From JAKAQB01 sp027320105 (GTDB lineage: Bacteria > Actinomycetota > Acidimicrobiia > Acidimicrobiales > Palsa-688): a DNA stretch of 18,567 nucleotides. Below, in pieces: positions 1 to 7,030 of this stretch. Location: NCBI GenBank assembly GCA_027320105.1, contig DAHVMA010000019.1, positions 1 through 18,567 on the forward strand, given 5' to 3'. Below the pieces are notes generated by a model. It did not search any database, was not told the origin of the DNA, and saw only the letters and a list, made by a program, of their open reading frames with translations. The position numbers and the translations under genes were made by a program. Position 1 is the stretch's first letter; every line of letters starts with the position of its first letter.

Positions 1-62
1 TGGCGGCGCCGGGGTGGCGGCGCCGGGGTGGCGGCGCCGGGGTGGCGGCGCCGGGGTGGCGG
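1..62. repeat. 14-bp tandem repeat, four full copies plus a partial
   Basis: Four exact head-to-tail copies of TGGCGGCGCCGGGG fill positions 1-56, followed by the first six bases of a fifth copy. The unit contains the 8-bp palindrome GGCGCC(GG)-like core, so each copy can pair with its neighbours. The array touches the window edge and may extend further upstream. It lies beyond the stop codon of the GNAT gene (minus strand, ending at 95). No coding frame can be argued for it here. It could be a short minisatellite or part of a transcription-end region; there is no T-tract to support an intrinsic terminator. Confidence 0.9.
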
Positions 63-94
63 GCTCGGCGCCCGGGTCTGGGCGGCCTAGTTGG

Positions 95-1246
95 TTAGGC
101 GCCGGCGGGCAGCCGGGCGGGGCGCTGGTATAGCCGCCACACCTTGCCCCGGGTGGCGCCCATCGCCTCCAGCTGCTCGTTGATCCGCTTGTTGGTCGCA
201 AGCGTCCAGGACGCCTCGGCGGTCATGATGTGGCGGTCGGCGGCGAGGCGGTCGACGATCTCCCGGTAGAGCAGTGGCCCGAGGGCCAGGTGCTGGTAGT
301 CGGGGCGCACCCCGAGCGCCCACACGCGGACCTGGGGGACGCGCTTGCGGCCGAGCAGCAGCGGCACCCAACCGGTGGGCAGCAGCCGGCCGCTGCGCAC
401 CCCGTGCATCAGCAGGTTGAGATCCGGCAGGGCGAGGCACACGCCCACGAGCTGGCCCTCGAAGGTCTCCAGGCCAAAGGCCCACTCGGGGTTGAAAATC
501 TGCTTCAGCTGCTTGGCCAGGTGGCGGACCTCCACCTCGGGCATGGGAGCGAACCCCCAGTTGTCGGCCCAGGCGGCGTTGTAGACCTCGAAGAACCGGC
601 CCACCTCCCGGTCGAACTGCGACTTGTCGAGATGGTGCACTCGCACCCTGGCCCGCTGCTGGATCCGGTCGAGGGTCCGCCGCTGCCGCTCGGAGAGGGC
701 TGTGCCCTCCCGTGTGAAGCGCCAGGCCCACAGGTCCATGGCCGGCTCCCAGCTGGCGCGCTCCCACAGCCCGACCTGGTACGGGGGGTTTTGCAGCGTG
801 AGCAGGGTCGGCAGCTCGTCGAAGCCCTCCACCATCAAGCCGAGCTCGTCGTTGGTCGTGAAGTTGGCCGGGCCGACGCAGGTGTCCATACCCTTCTCCG
901 CCGCCCACCCGCACGCCGCCTCGAACAGGGCGTCGGAGACCTCGGGGTCGTCGAAGGCGTCGTAGAAGCCGATCCATCCCCAGCGCACCTTCTGGTAGTC
1001 GTTGAACATCCGGTCGACGCAACCCCCCACCCGCCCGACCGGCTTGCCGTAGCGGTAGGCGACCCACAGCGCCACCTCCTGGTGGCTCATCGCTGGGTGC
1101 TTGCGGGAGATCCGGTCGTAGACGCTGATGCGAAGGGGCGGCACCCATCCCGGGTCGCCGCCGTGGATCCGGAAGGGCACGTCGACGAACACCCGCCGCC
1201 CCGGGAGCCCCCGGACGCGGCGCACTTCCACCGCTGCGCTGGCCAC
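95..1246 (-). CDS. GNAT-fold N-acetyltransferase-like protein (YghO-type family)
   Basis: This is a protein of about 383 residues of the large GNAT-like family often annotated only as hypothetical or N-acetyltransferase. Family hallmarks are visible: FVDVPFRIH then DPGWVPPLR (residues about 20-39), GRVGGCVDR (71-79), GFYDAFDDPEV (93-103), the block GPANFTTNDELGLMVEGFD (about 125-143) and NPPYQVGLWERASW. A C-terminal acetyl-CoA-type half carries VWALGVRPDYQHLALGPLLY. The substrate cannot be read from sequence. The open frame continues far upstream to 2338 as an artefact of high GC. I chose GTG at 1246 because homology-like sequence begins just after it and a TACGGT box sits 7 nt upstream; GTG at 1231 is the alternative. 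There is no Shine-Dalgarno sequence. It lies 53 nt downstream of the DUF4388 gene on the same strand. Family assignment is firm, start uncertain, substrate unknown. Confidence 0.8.
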   Translation of the reverse strand: MASAAVEVRRVRGLPGRRVFVDVPFRIHGGDPGWVPPLRISVYDRISRKHPAMSHQEVALWVAYRYGKPVGRVGGCVDRMFNDYQKVRWGWIGFYDAFDDPEVSDALFEAACGWAAEKGMDTCVGPANFTTNDELGLMVEGFDELPTLLTLQNPPYQVGLWERASWEPAMDLWAWRFTREGTALSERQRRTLDRIQQRARVRVHHLDKSQFDREVGRFFEVYNAAWADNWGFAPMPEVEVRHLAKQLKQIFNPEWAFGLETFEGQLVGVCLALPDLNLLMHGVRSGRLLPTGWVPLLLGRKRVPQVRVWALGVRPDYQHLALGPLLYREIVDRLAADRHIMTAEASWTLATNKRINEQLEAMGATRGKVWRLYQRPARLPAGA

Positions 1247-1253
1247 GGCTGAT

Positions 1254-1259
1254 ACCGTA
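1254..1259 (-). promoter_or_regulatory. Possible -10 box for leaderless GNAT mRNA
   Basis: On the minus strand, TACGGT (a TANNNT match) is followed by 7 nt and then GTG at 1246. That is the spacing expected if transcription starts at the start codon itself. No Shine-Dalgarno sequence lies in front of this start. The box is short and degenerate, so this is suggestive only. Confidence 0.3.
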
Positions 1260-1299
1260 GTCGGGCTGCAGCCCCGCTCACCTGTGGCGGTCCCCCGGG

Positions 1300-2211
1300 T
1301 CAGCTCCGGGGGGCGTCGGCTTGGCGGGAGCGGATGCGGATCACCCGCCAGCGGCGGGCGTCGGGTCGGTCCTCGCCCGCCTCGTCGTCGTCGGGCGGGG
1401 GCTCCACGGTCGGCGCCACCTGGGTGACGTCGGGGTCCTCCCCAACGGCCGGCGTGCCCTCCGGAGGGGTGGCGGTCCCGGCGATCTCCGTACCAGCGGG
1501 CGCCTGGTCGGGTCGGGCGTCGGGTCGGGTGTCGGGTCGGGCCATCACCGTGGTCTCCGCGTCGAAGGTGACGACCCTGTTGCCGGTATCCGGGGCAGGC
1601 ACCACCGGCATGACGTCGCGGGTGGAGGCAGAAAGGGCAGAGAAGCCCTCGAGCTCCACCACGCCGTCGTCGATGAGGCTCCGCACCAGCCGGCAGACGT
1701 CGAAGTCCGACAGGTTGAGGACCCGGCCGATGGCCCGCAGGTTGCGCCGCCCGTCGATGGCGGTGAGCATCCGCCAGCGCTGCTTGTCGAGGGTCACCTC
1801 CGCCTGGGAGAGGTCGAGAACCAGCCTCGGCTGCAGGTCGAGGGACGGGATGATCTCCTGCAGCTCGTGCCACTCCTCCAGGCGGCGGCGCGCCTCGGTG
1901 ATCACCGACTCCGGCTGGTGGCGCTCCCCGACGGGCAGGGAGCTCGGCTTCCCGGGGTGGAACTCGAAGCTTCCCCGCTCCGCCTCTAGCATCTCGAAGC
2001 AGACCTCCTCGATCCGCCCGCGCACGTCCCCGGCCGTGGCCGCCGGCTGGTGCTCGGACTGGTCGGCACCGACGAGCAGCCCGTCCTCGAGGAAGAGGTT
2101 GGCCCCGTAGGAGCGGCTGCGCACGTGCAGGCGCCCGGTCAGCTGCTGGCGGGCCAGGAGCTGGAGCACCTCGGTGAAGTCGAGGACGTCGAAGGTTCCC
2201 TGGAGGGGCAT
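1300..2211 (-). CDS. DUF4388 (PATAN-type) domain protein with winged-helix-like region
   Basis: The protein has 303 residues. The N-terminal part (about 1-95) starts MPLQGTFDVLDFTEVLQLLA, then GRLHVRS and LEDGLLVGAD. This is the DUF4388 pattern found in proteins tied to bacterial signalling and small GTPases. Residues about 145-190 (AIDGRRNLRAIGRVLNLSDF, then VCRLVRSLIDDGVVEL) look like the winged-helix segment that often follows DUF4388. From about 195 on the chain is low-complexity and acidic/Arg-rich, with an [A/T]RPD repeat at about 224-235. There is no transmembrane segment. The start is supported by AGAAGGGA at 2218-2225 (minus strand). It is probably co-transcribed with the downstream GNAT gene and diverges from the gene at 2274. 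A signalling or scaffold role is inferred from the family; no specific function can be assigned. Confidence 0.8.
   Translation of the reverse strand: MPLQGTFDVLDFTEVLQLLARQQLTGRLHVRSRSYGANLFLEDGLLVGADQSEHQPAATAGDVRGRIEEVCFEMLEAERGSFEFHPGKPSSLPVGERHQPESVITEARRRLEEWHELQEIIPSLDLQPRLVLDLSQAEVTLDKQRWRMLTAIDGRRNLRAIGRVLNLSDFDVCRLVRSLIDDGVVELEGFSALSASTRDVMPVVPAPDTGNRVVTFDAETTVMARPDTRPDARPDQAPAGTEIAGTATPPEGTPAVGEDPDVTQVAPTVEPPPDDDEAGEDRPDARRWRVIRIRSRQADAPRS
1507..1542. repeat. Three 12-bp tandem repeats inside the DUF4388 gene
   Basis: Three consecutive copies of GTCGGGTCGGG followed by C, T, C encode ARPD-TRPD-ARPD on the minus strand, in the disordered tail of the DUF4388 protein. The array is in frame, so copy-number change would lengthen or shorten the tail without a frameshift. 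Confidence 0.85.
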
Positions 2212-2273
2212 GGCACATCCCTTCTACCAGGACGGCGGCGGCGCCACACAGCAGGCCACCCGGCAGCGACAAG
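2212..2273. promoter_or_regulatory. Divergent intergenic region with RBS for the DUF4388 gene
   Basis: Sixty-two bases separate the divergent starts at 2211 (minus) and 2274 (plus), so promoters for both should lie here or overlap the coding ends. The minus-strand ribosome site AGAAGGGA is at 2218-2225. I see no convincing -35/-10 pair and no Shine-Dalgarno sequence for the plus-strand gene. Confidence 0.45.
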
Positions 2274-2750
2274 ATGCCCGCTGTGCGCGCTGCCCTGTTC
2301 GATGCCCTCGTGGCCCTCCACGTCGCCTCGGCCCTCATCGGCTTCGGCGCCGTCGCCTTCTCAGGCGTGTACGGGTTCGTCGCCGGCCGGGTTGCCGCCG
2401 GGCGGGGCGGGCGTGAGGAGGCGCAGCGCTACTTCGCGTCCTCCTCCCCGGCGGAGTGGCTGCTGCTGGCCGTGCCGTTCCTCGGTGCCGGCGCCCTCGC
2501 CGCCGATCCCAACGGCCGCGGCGTCGCCCAGCTGTGGGCGGGCCTCGCCGCCGCCGTCTGGCTCGCCGCCGCCGTCACGCTCCTGGCGGTGGTCCGCCCG
2601 GCGGAGCGGGCCATCCGGGCCGGGCTGACGGCCTCGGGGCCGGTCGGGCCCGCCGTGTCCCGGGCGGCGTCGCGCCTCGGCTGGGCGGCGGTCGGGACCG
2701 ACATCGGCTTCACCGTGGCCCTCATGCTGATGATCTGGCAACCCCGCTGA
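2274..2750 (+). CDS. Small integral membrane protein, DUF2269-like
   Basis: The protein has 158 residues and about four predicted membrane helices: residues about 8-36 (LVALHVASALIGFGAVAFSG), 59-77 (AEWLLLAVPFLGAGALA), 86-107 and 137-156 (ending MLMIWQPR). The LHVASALIGFG start and overall size recall the DUF2269 family of predicted membrane proteins, whose function is unknown. ATG at 2274 is the first start after the divergent promoter region; there is no clear Shine-Dalgarno sequence. It is on the same strand as the E1 gene, 63 nt upstream, but nothing ties it functionally to that enzyme. I am confident it is a real membrane protein and unsure of the family name. Confidence 0.65.
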   Translation: MPAVRAALFDALVALHVASALIGFGAVAFSGVYGFVAGRVAAGRGGREEAQRYFASSSPAEWLLLAVPFLGAGALAADPNGRGVAQLWAGLAAAVWLAAAVTLLAVVRPAERAIRAGLTASGPVGPAVSRAASRLGWAAVGTDIGFTVALMLMIWQPR

Positions 2751-2809
2751 CGGTCGGACGTCGGACGGTCGGGCGTCGGGCGTTCGCCCTCGTCGGGCGG
2801 TGGGCGTCC

Positions 2810-2815
2810 TACCAT
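2810..2815 (+). promoter_or_regulatory. Possible -10 box for the E1 gene
   Basis: TACCAT fits the actinobacterial TANNNT consensus and would place transcription start near A2822, four bases before the in-frame ATG at 2826. It overlaps the alternative ATG at 2814, so if it is real, 2826 is the true start. The preceding spacer (2751-2809) is made of short GTCGG(A/G)C-type direct repeats. Confidence 0.3.
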
Positions 2816-4931
2816 GCGGTCAGGTATGGCTTCGCGCACCAAGGCCCCCGCCCCCGCCACCTTCCGTGGCCTCCCCGTGGGGGAGATCCTCGCCGACTTC
2901 CGCCTAGCGCTCATCTCCCGCCTGCTCGACGACCGGGAGATAGCGCTGCAGAAGCAGAGCCGCGTCTTCTTCCAGATCTCGGGGGCGGGTCACGAAGCCC
3001 TGCTCCTCGGGTTGGCCCACGAGCTCCGGCCGGGATTCGACTGGTTCTTCCCCTACTACCGCGACCGGGCGTTGATGCTCGGCCTCGGCGTGACCGCCGA
3101 GCAGGTCCTGCTCCAAGCCGTCGGCTCCTCCGCCGACCCTGCCTCGGGCGGCCGCCAGATGCCGTGCCACTGGGGCTACCGGTGGCTCAACGTGGCCACG
3201 CAGTCGAGCCCGACGGGCAGCCAGTGCCTCCCCGCTGTCGGATGCGCCGAGGCGTCCCGCTACATCTCCCGCCGCACCCTGCCCGGATGCTCCGCCGCCG
3301 GCGACGAGCTCACCTACGTGTCGCTCGGGGAGGGCGCCACCTCGGAGGGCGAGTTCTGGGAGAGCCTCAACACGGCGTGCACCCTGCACCTGCCGGTGTT
3401 GTTCGTCGTCGCCGACAACGGCTACGCCATCTCGGTGCCCGCTGACGAGCAGTCGCCGGCGCCGGTGTCCGAGCTCGTCGCCGGCTTCCGCGGCCTCGCC
3501 GTGCACGCCGTCGACGGCCGCGACTACTTCGAGGTGCGCTCCCGGGCCCACGACATCGTCGCTGCGGTGCGGGCGGGCACCGGCCCGGCGCTCCTGCACG
3601 CCAAGGTGACGCGCCCGTACTCCCACTCCGCCGCCGACACCCAGAGCAAGTACCGCCCGGTCGAGGAGCTGGCAGAGGAGGCGGCGCACGATCCGATCCT
3701 CCAGATCGAACAGGCGCTCCTCGGTGGCGGCGTGCTCGACGAGGAGGGCGTGGCCGAGCTGCGCGAGCAGGCCCGCCGTGCCGTCGCCGACGCCTCCCGG
3801 GCGGCCCTGGCCGCCCCCCGCCCCGACCCGGCGAGCGTGACTGACCACGTGGTGGTGATCCCCGAGGTCCCGCCCGGCACCGACGCCGAAGTCCCGGTGG
3901 AGCCGGGGGCGGAGCTCGTCGCCCTCGGGGAGGCGATCCGCCGGACGCTCACGGAGTGCATGGAAGCCGACGAGCGCATCCGGGTGTTCGGCGAGGACGT
4001 CGCCGACGCCCGGGAGGCGGTGCTCGCGAGCGTCGAGGGCAAGGGCGGGGTGTTCGGGACGACCGCCGGCCTCCAGCGCCGGTTCGGACTGGCCCGCTGC
4101 TACAACACGCCTCTCTCGGAGGCCAACATCGTCGGCCGGGCCGTCGGGCAGGCCCTGCGCGGCCTGCGGCCGGTGGGGGAGATCCAGTTCTTCGACTACA
4201 TCTGGCCGGCGATGCAGCAGATCCGCAGCGAGGCGGCGACGGTCCGCTGGCGGTCCAACGGCGCCTTCACCTGCCCGATGGTGCTGCGGGTCCCGATCGG
4301 GGGCTACCTCACCGGCGGCGCCATCTGGCACTCCCAGTCGGGGGAGTCGATCTTCGCCCACATCCCCGGCCTCGTGGTGGTCATGCCGTCCCGGGCGGCC
4401 GACGCCGCCGGCCTGCTGCGAAGCGCCATCGAGTGCGAGGACCCCGTGCTGTTCCTCGAGCACAAGCACCTGCTGCGCCAGCCCTACACCCGCACGCCGA
4501 TGCCCGGCCCCGACTTCCGGGTCCCGATCGGCAAGGGGCGGGTCGTGCAGCCCGGCGACGACCTGACGATCGTCACCTGGGGAGCGACGGTCGAGAAGTC
4601 ACGCCAGGCCGCCGCCCGCCTCGCCGACGACGGCGCCGAGGTCGGCATCGTCGACCTGCGCTCGATCTGCCCGTGGGACAGCGCCCTGGTAGCCGAGCGG
4701 GTAGCGGCCACCGGGCGGGTCATGGTGGTCCACGAGGACACCCTCACGGCGGGCTTCGGCGGGGAGGTGGCAGCGTGGGTCGCCGAGCACTGCTTCACCG
4801 ACCTCGACGCGCCCGTCCGCCGTGTCGCCGCCCTCGACACCCACGTGGCGTACGAGCCGACCCTCGAGCGCGCCATCCTGCCCCAGGTCGACGACATCGC
4901 CGCCGCCGCCACCGAGGTGCTCCGCTTCTGA
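2814..4931 (+). CDS. Fused alpha/beta E1 component of a 2-oxoacid (branched-chain type) dehydrogenase
   Basis: This 705-residue protein carries both E1 subunits in one chain. Residues about 20-335 are the alpha half. They include the thiamine-diphosphate/Mg site LGEGATSEGEFWESLN (171-186) with DNGYAIS (201-207). Residues about 366-700 are the beta half, with GEDVAD (393-398), TPLSEANIVG (432-441, with the conserved Glu436), FFDYIWPAMQQIRSE (459-473) and HSQSGESIFAHIPGL (506-520). E1 decarboxylates a 2-oxoacid and transfers the acyl group to lipoyl-E2, giving an acyl-CoA. Fused E1 of this layout is usually annotated as 2-oxoisovalerate dehydrogenase-like. Substrate choice among branched-chain oxoacids or pyruvate is not proven by sequence. 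No E2 or E3 gene lies within the window. The start is 2814 or, four codons later, 2826 (MASRTK); neither has a good Shine-Dalgarno sequence. The stop is 13 nt before the next gene. Confidence 0.9.
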   Translation: MRSGMASRTKAPAPATFRGLPVGEILADFRLALISRLLDDREIALQKQSRVFFQISGAGHEALLLGLAHELRPGFDWFFPYYRDRALMLGLGVTAEQVLLQAVGSSADPASGGRQMPCHWGYRWLNVATQSSPTGSQCLPAVGCAEASRYISRRTLPGCSAAGDELTYVSLGEGATSEGEFWESLNTACTLHLPVLFVVADNGYAISVPADEQSPAPVSELVAGFRGLAVHAVDGRDYFEVRSRAHDIVAAVRAGTGPALLHAKVTRPYSHSAADTQSKYRPVEELAEEAAHDPILQIEQALLGGGVLDEEGVAELREQARRAVADASRAALAAPRPDPASVTDHVVVIPEVPPGTDAEVPVEPGAELVALGEAIRRTLTECMEADERIRVFGEDVADAREAVLASVEGKGGVFGTTAGLQRRFGLARCYNTPLSEANIVGRAVGQALRGLRPVGEIQFFDYIWPAMQQIRSEAATVRWRSNGAFTCPMVLRVPIGGYLTGGAIWHSQSGESIFAHIPGLVVVMPSRAADAAGLLRSAIECEDPVLFLEHKHLLRQPYTRTPMPGPDFRVPIGKGRVVQPGDDLTIVTWGATVEKSRQAAARLADDGAEVGIVDLRSICPWDSALVAERVAATGRVMVVHEDTLTAGFGGEVAAWVAEHCFTDLDAPVRRVAALDTHVAYEPTLERAILPQVDDIAAAATEVLRF

Positions 4932-4944
4932 GCCGCCAGCGGCC

Positions 4945-6900
4945 ATGACCCAGCCGGGCCCCGGAATGTGGGAACCTTCCGGGACGCCCCGCCGTCGGAA
5001 GGCGGGACGGGCTTTCAGGACAGCGGTAGCGGGACGGCCGGTGACAGCAACGATCGAGCAGCGAGGGGCAGTCGGCGTCACGCGCCGCAGGCGCGCGCCC
5101 ACCTACCGCCCGGGCCTCGACGGCCTGCGGGCGTTCGCAGTCGCTGCCGTCGTCGCCTACCACCTGGCCCCGGGAGTCGTGCCCGGCGGCTTCCTCGGCG
5201 TAGACGTGTTCTTCGTGATCTCCGGCTACCTGATCACCGGCCTGCTCGTCGAGGAGTGGCGGTCGAAGGGCACCATCGGCCTGCCGCAGTTCTGGATGCG
5301 TCGCATCCGGCGCCTGTACCCGGCGATCGTCGTCCTCCTCGCCGCCGTCGTGGTGGTGACCGCCGTCGCTGACCGCGCCGCGCTGGCGACGTCGCGGGTC
5401 ACGATCCCCATCGCCCTCGTCTACCAGACCAACTGGTGGTTCATCTTCCACCACGTGCCGTACTTCGATCGGTTCGGGCCGCCCCCGGTGTTCCTGCACC
5501 TGTGGTCCCTGGCCATAGAGGAGCAGTACTACCTCGTGTGGCCGCCGCTGCTCCTGCTCATGCTGCACCTCTGGCGCCGGCGGGGCAGGGTCGCCCTCGT
5601 CGCCCTGGGCGGCGCCGCCGTCTCGGCGATCCTCATGGCGGCGCTGTACCACGGCGGCGCTTCGGTCAACCGGGTTTACTTCGGCACCGACACGCACTCC
5701 GAGGGGCTGCTGCTCGGCTCCGCGCTCGGCCTGTTCGCCCCGCCCGCCAGCCTCACGAACCGCGTCGTCGAGCGCTCCCGGCGCACGCTCGACCGGGCGG
5801 CGGCCGTGTCGCTGATCGGGCTGCTCGTGCTCGTGCTCGGGCTCGGGCAGGGCTCGGCGGTCACCTGGGACGGCGGCCTGCTGCTGGCCGTGGTCCTCGC
5901 CGGTGTCGCCGTCCTCGTCGCCGCCCACCCTGCGTGCCGCACCGGCCAAGTGCTCGCCGTGCGGCCCCTGCGGTGGCTCGGGACCCGCTCCTACTCCGTG
6001 TACCTCTGGCACTGGCCCGTCATCGTCCTGACCGGGGCGCAGGGGGCGTTCCCGCTCCACGGCCTCACGCAGCTCGTCGTGCGCTTGGGAGCGACGGCCG
6101 GCCTGGCCGAGGCCTCCTACCGCTGGGTGGAGCGACCCTGGCGGACCGGCGCGGCGCAGCGGGCCATCAGGGAGCAGCTACGGGTGTCCCGGCGGATGCG
6201 GCGCAGCATCCTGACGGCGTCCGGTAGTGCCTTCGCCGGCCTGGTCATCCTCGTCGCCTTCGTGCCGGCGCCGGCCGGGCCGCGCTTCCAGCGCGTCACC
6301 GAGACGGCGGCAGCCGCCCAGCGCGTCGTCGGCCCGGGCCGGGCGCCGGCGTTCTCCCAACCCGCCGCTCTCCGCGACCAGAAGCTGCGGGCACGGGTCA
6401 CGCCCTTCGACGTCCCGCCGGCGGCGGAGCCCCGCCAGGGCGTGCTGGCCATTGGTGACTCGGTGATGCTCGCCGCGGAGCACGACCTCGTGGCCGCCCT
6501 CGGGCCGGGCACCGTCGTCGACGCCGCCGTCGGCCGGCAGGTCTACCAGGGGCTTGCCCGGCTGGCGGCCTACAGGCAGGTCGGCCGCCTCGACACCGTC
6601 GAGGCGGTCGTGATCGACCTGGGCAGCAACGGGCCTTTCACCCCGCAGGACATGACCGAGCTGGAGGCGTTGACCGCCGGGGTGCCGGAGGTGGTGCTCG
6701 TCAACGTCCGGGTGCCCCTGCCGTGGCAGGCGGAGACCGACGCGACCATCCGCTCGGTCGCCGGCCGTCCGGGCTTCCGCGTCGTCAACTGGTGGGCGGC
6801 GTCGCGCAACCGGGCGCTGCTGTGGCCCGACGGTGTCCACCCCGACCCGGCCGGCCAGGCGGTGTACGCCCAGCTGGTCAAGGCGGCGCTGCAACCCTGA
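4945..6900 (+). CDS. Acyltransferase-3 (OafA/YrhL type) with C-terminal SGNH domain
   Basis: This is a two-part cell-envelope O-acyltransferase of 651 residues. Residues about 52-430 form the membrane acyltransferase-3 domain. It begins YRPGLDGLRAFAVAAVVAYH with the likely catalytic His73, then GGFLGVDVFFVISGYLI (81-97) and RRIRRLYPA, with HLWSLAIEEQYYL and YSVYLWHWPVIVL further on and about ten helices. After a further helix (about 433-448), residues about 495-650 form a periplasmic SGNH esterase-like domain with GDS (504-506), a GSN block and DGVHPD (629-634), giving a Ser-Asp-His set. Such enzymes move acetyl or other acyl groups onto surface polysaccharide or peptidoglycan. The acceptor is unknown. 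Starts: ATG 4945 (chosen, 13 nt after the E1 stop), ATG 4966 or GTG 5041. Conserved sequence begins only after 5041 and no start has a strong ribosome site. Confidence 0.87.
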   Translation: MTQPGPGMWEPSGTPRRRKAGRAFRTAVAGRPVTATIEQRGAVGVTRRRRAPTYRPGLDGLRAFAVAAVVAYHLAPGVVPGGFLGVDVFFVISGYLITGLLVEEWRSKGTIGLPQFWMRRIRRLYPAIVVLLAAVVVVTAVADRAALATSRVTIPIALVYQTNWWFIFHHVPYFDRFGPPPVFLHLWSLAIEEQYYLVWPPLLLLMLHLWRRRGRVALVALGGAAVSAILMAALYHGGASVNRVYFGTDTHSEGLLLGSALGLFAPPASLTNRVVERSRRTLDRAAAVSLIGLLVLVLGLGQGSAVTWDGGLLLAVVLAGVAVLVAAHPACRTGQVLAVRPLRWLGTRSYSVYLWHWPVIVLTGAQGAFPLHGLTQLVVRLGATAGLAEASYRWVERPWRTGAAQRAIREQLRVSRRMRRSILTASGSAFAGLVILVAFVPAPAGPRFQRVTETAAAAQRVVGPGRAPAFSQPAALRDQKLRARVTPFDVPPAAEPRQGVLAIGDSVMLAAEHDLVAALGPGTVVDAAVGRQVYQGLARLAAYRQVGRLDTVEAVVIDLGSNGPFTPQDMTELEALTAGVPEVVLVNVRVPLPWQAETDATIRSVAGRPGFRVVNWWAASRNRALLWPDGVHPDPAGQAVYAQLVKAALQP

Positions 6901-7030
6901 GCCGGGCCGTGGGGACGGCGGGGCCCCCGCTGCGCTCCGCCTCCACCAGAGGTAGATCGGGCAGCAGATGACAGCCCTGCTCCCATACGATCCCTGCCTC
7001 CACGTTGATGACCCACCCGCGCGCGTACAG
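6901..7030. other. Convergent intergenic region
   Basis: This 130-nt gap lies between the converging ends of the acyltransferase gene and the sensor kinase gene. It contains GCGGGGCCCCCGC near 6918-6930, which can fold into a tight hairpin, but there is no T-tract on either side. I see no gene here. A factor-dependent end of transcription is possible but unproven. Confidence 0.4.

Noticed and set aside
1..62. CRISPR array
   Set aside because: The 14-bp units are directly adjacent with no spacers, and there are no cas genes.
1247..2338. Upstream extension of the GNAT reading frame
   Set aside because: This stretch overlaps the DUF4388 gene in another frame and translates to Arg/Pro/Ala-rich sequence without a domain. 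Family-like sequence starts only at about 1246.
2904..4469. Minus-strand open frame of about 520 codons opposite the E1 gene
   Set aside because: It is a high-GC shadow; the plus strand has an uninterrupted E1 with all expected motifs.
4822..4944. Upstream extension of the acyltransferase reading frame into the E1 gene
   Set aside because: The translation is Ser/Pro/Thr-rich and overlaps the conserved E1 C-terminus. Conserved acyltransferase sequence begins after 5041.
6918..6930. Intrinsic terminator after the acyltransferase gene
   Set aside because: The GC hairpin is short with a minimal loop and has no T-tract on either strand.
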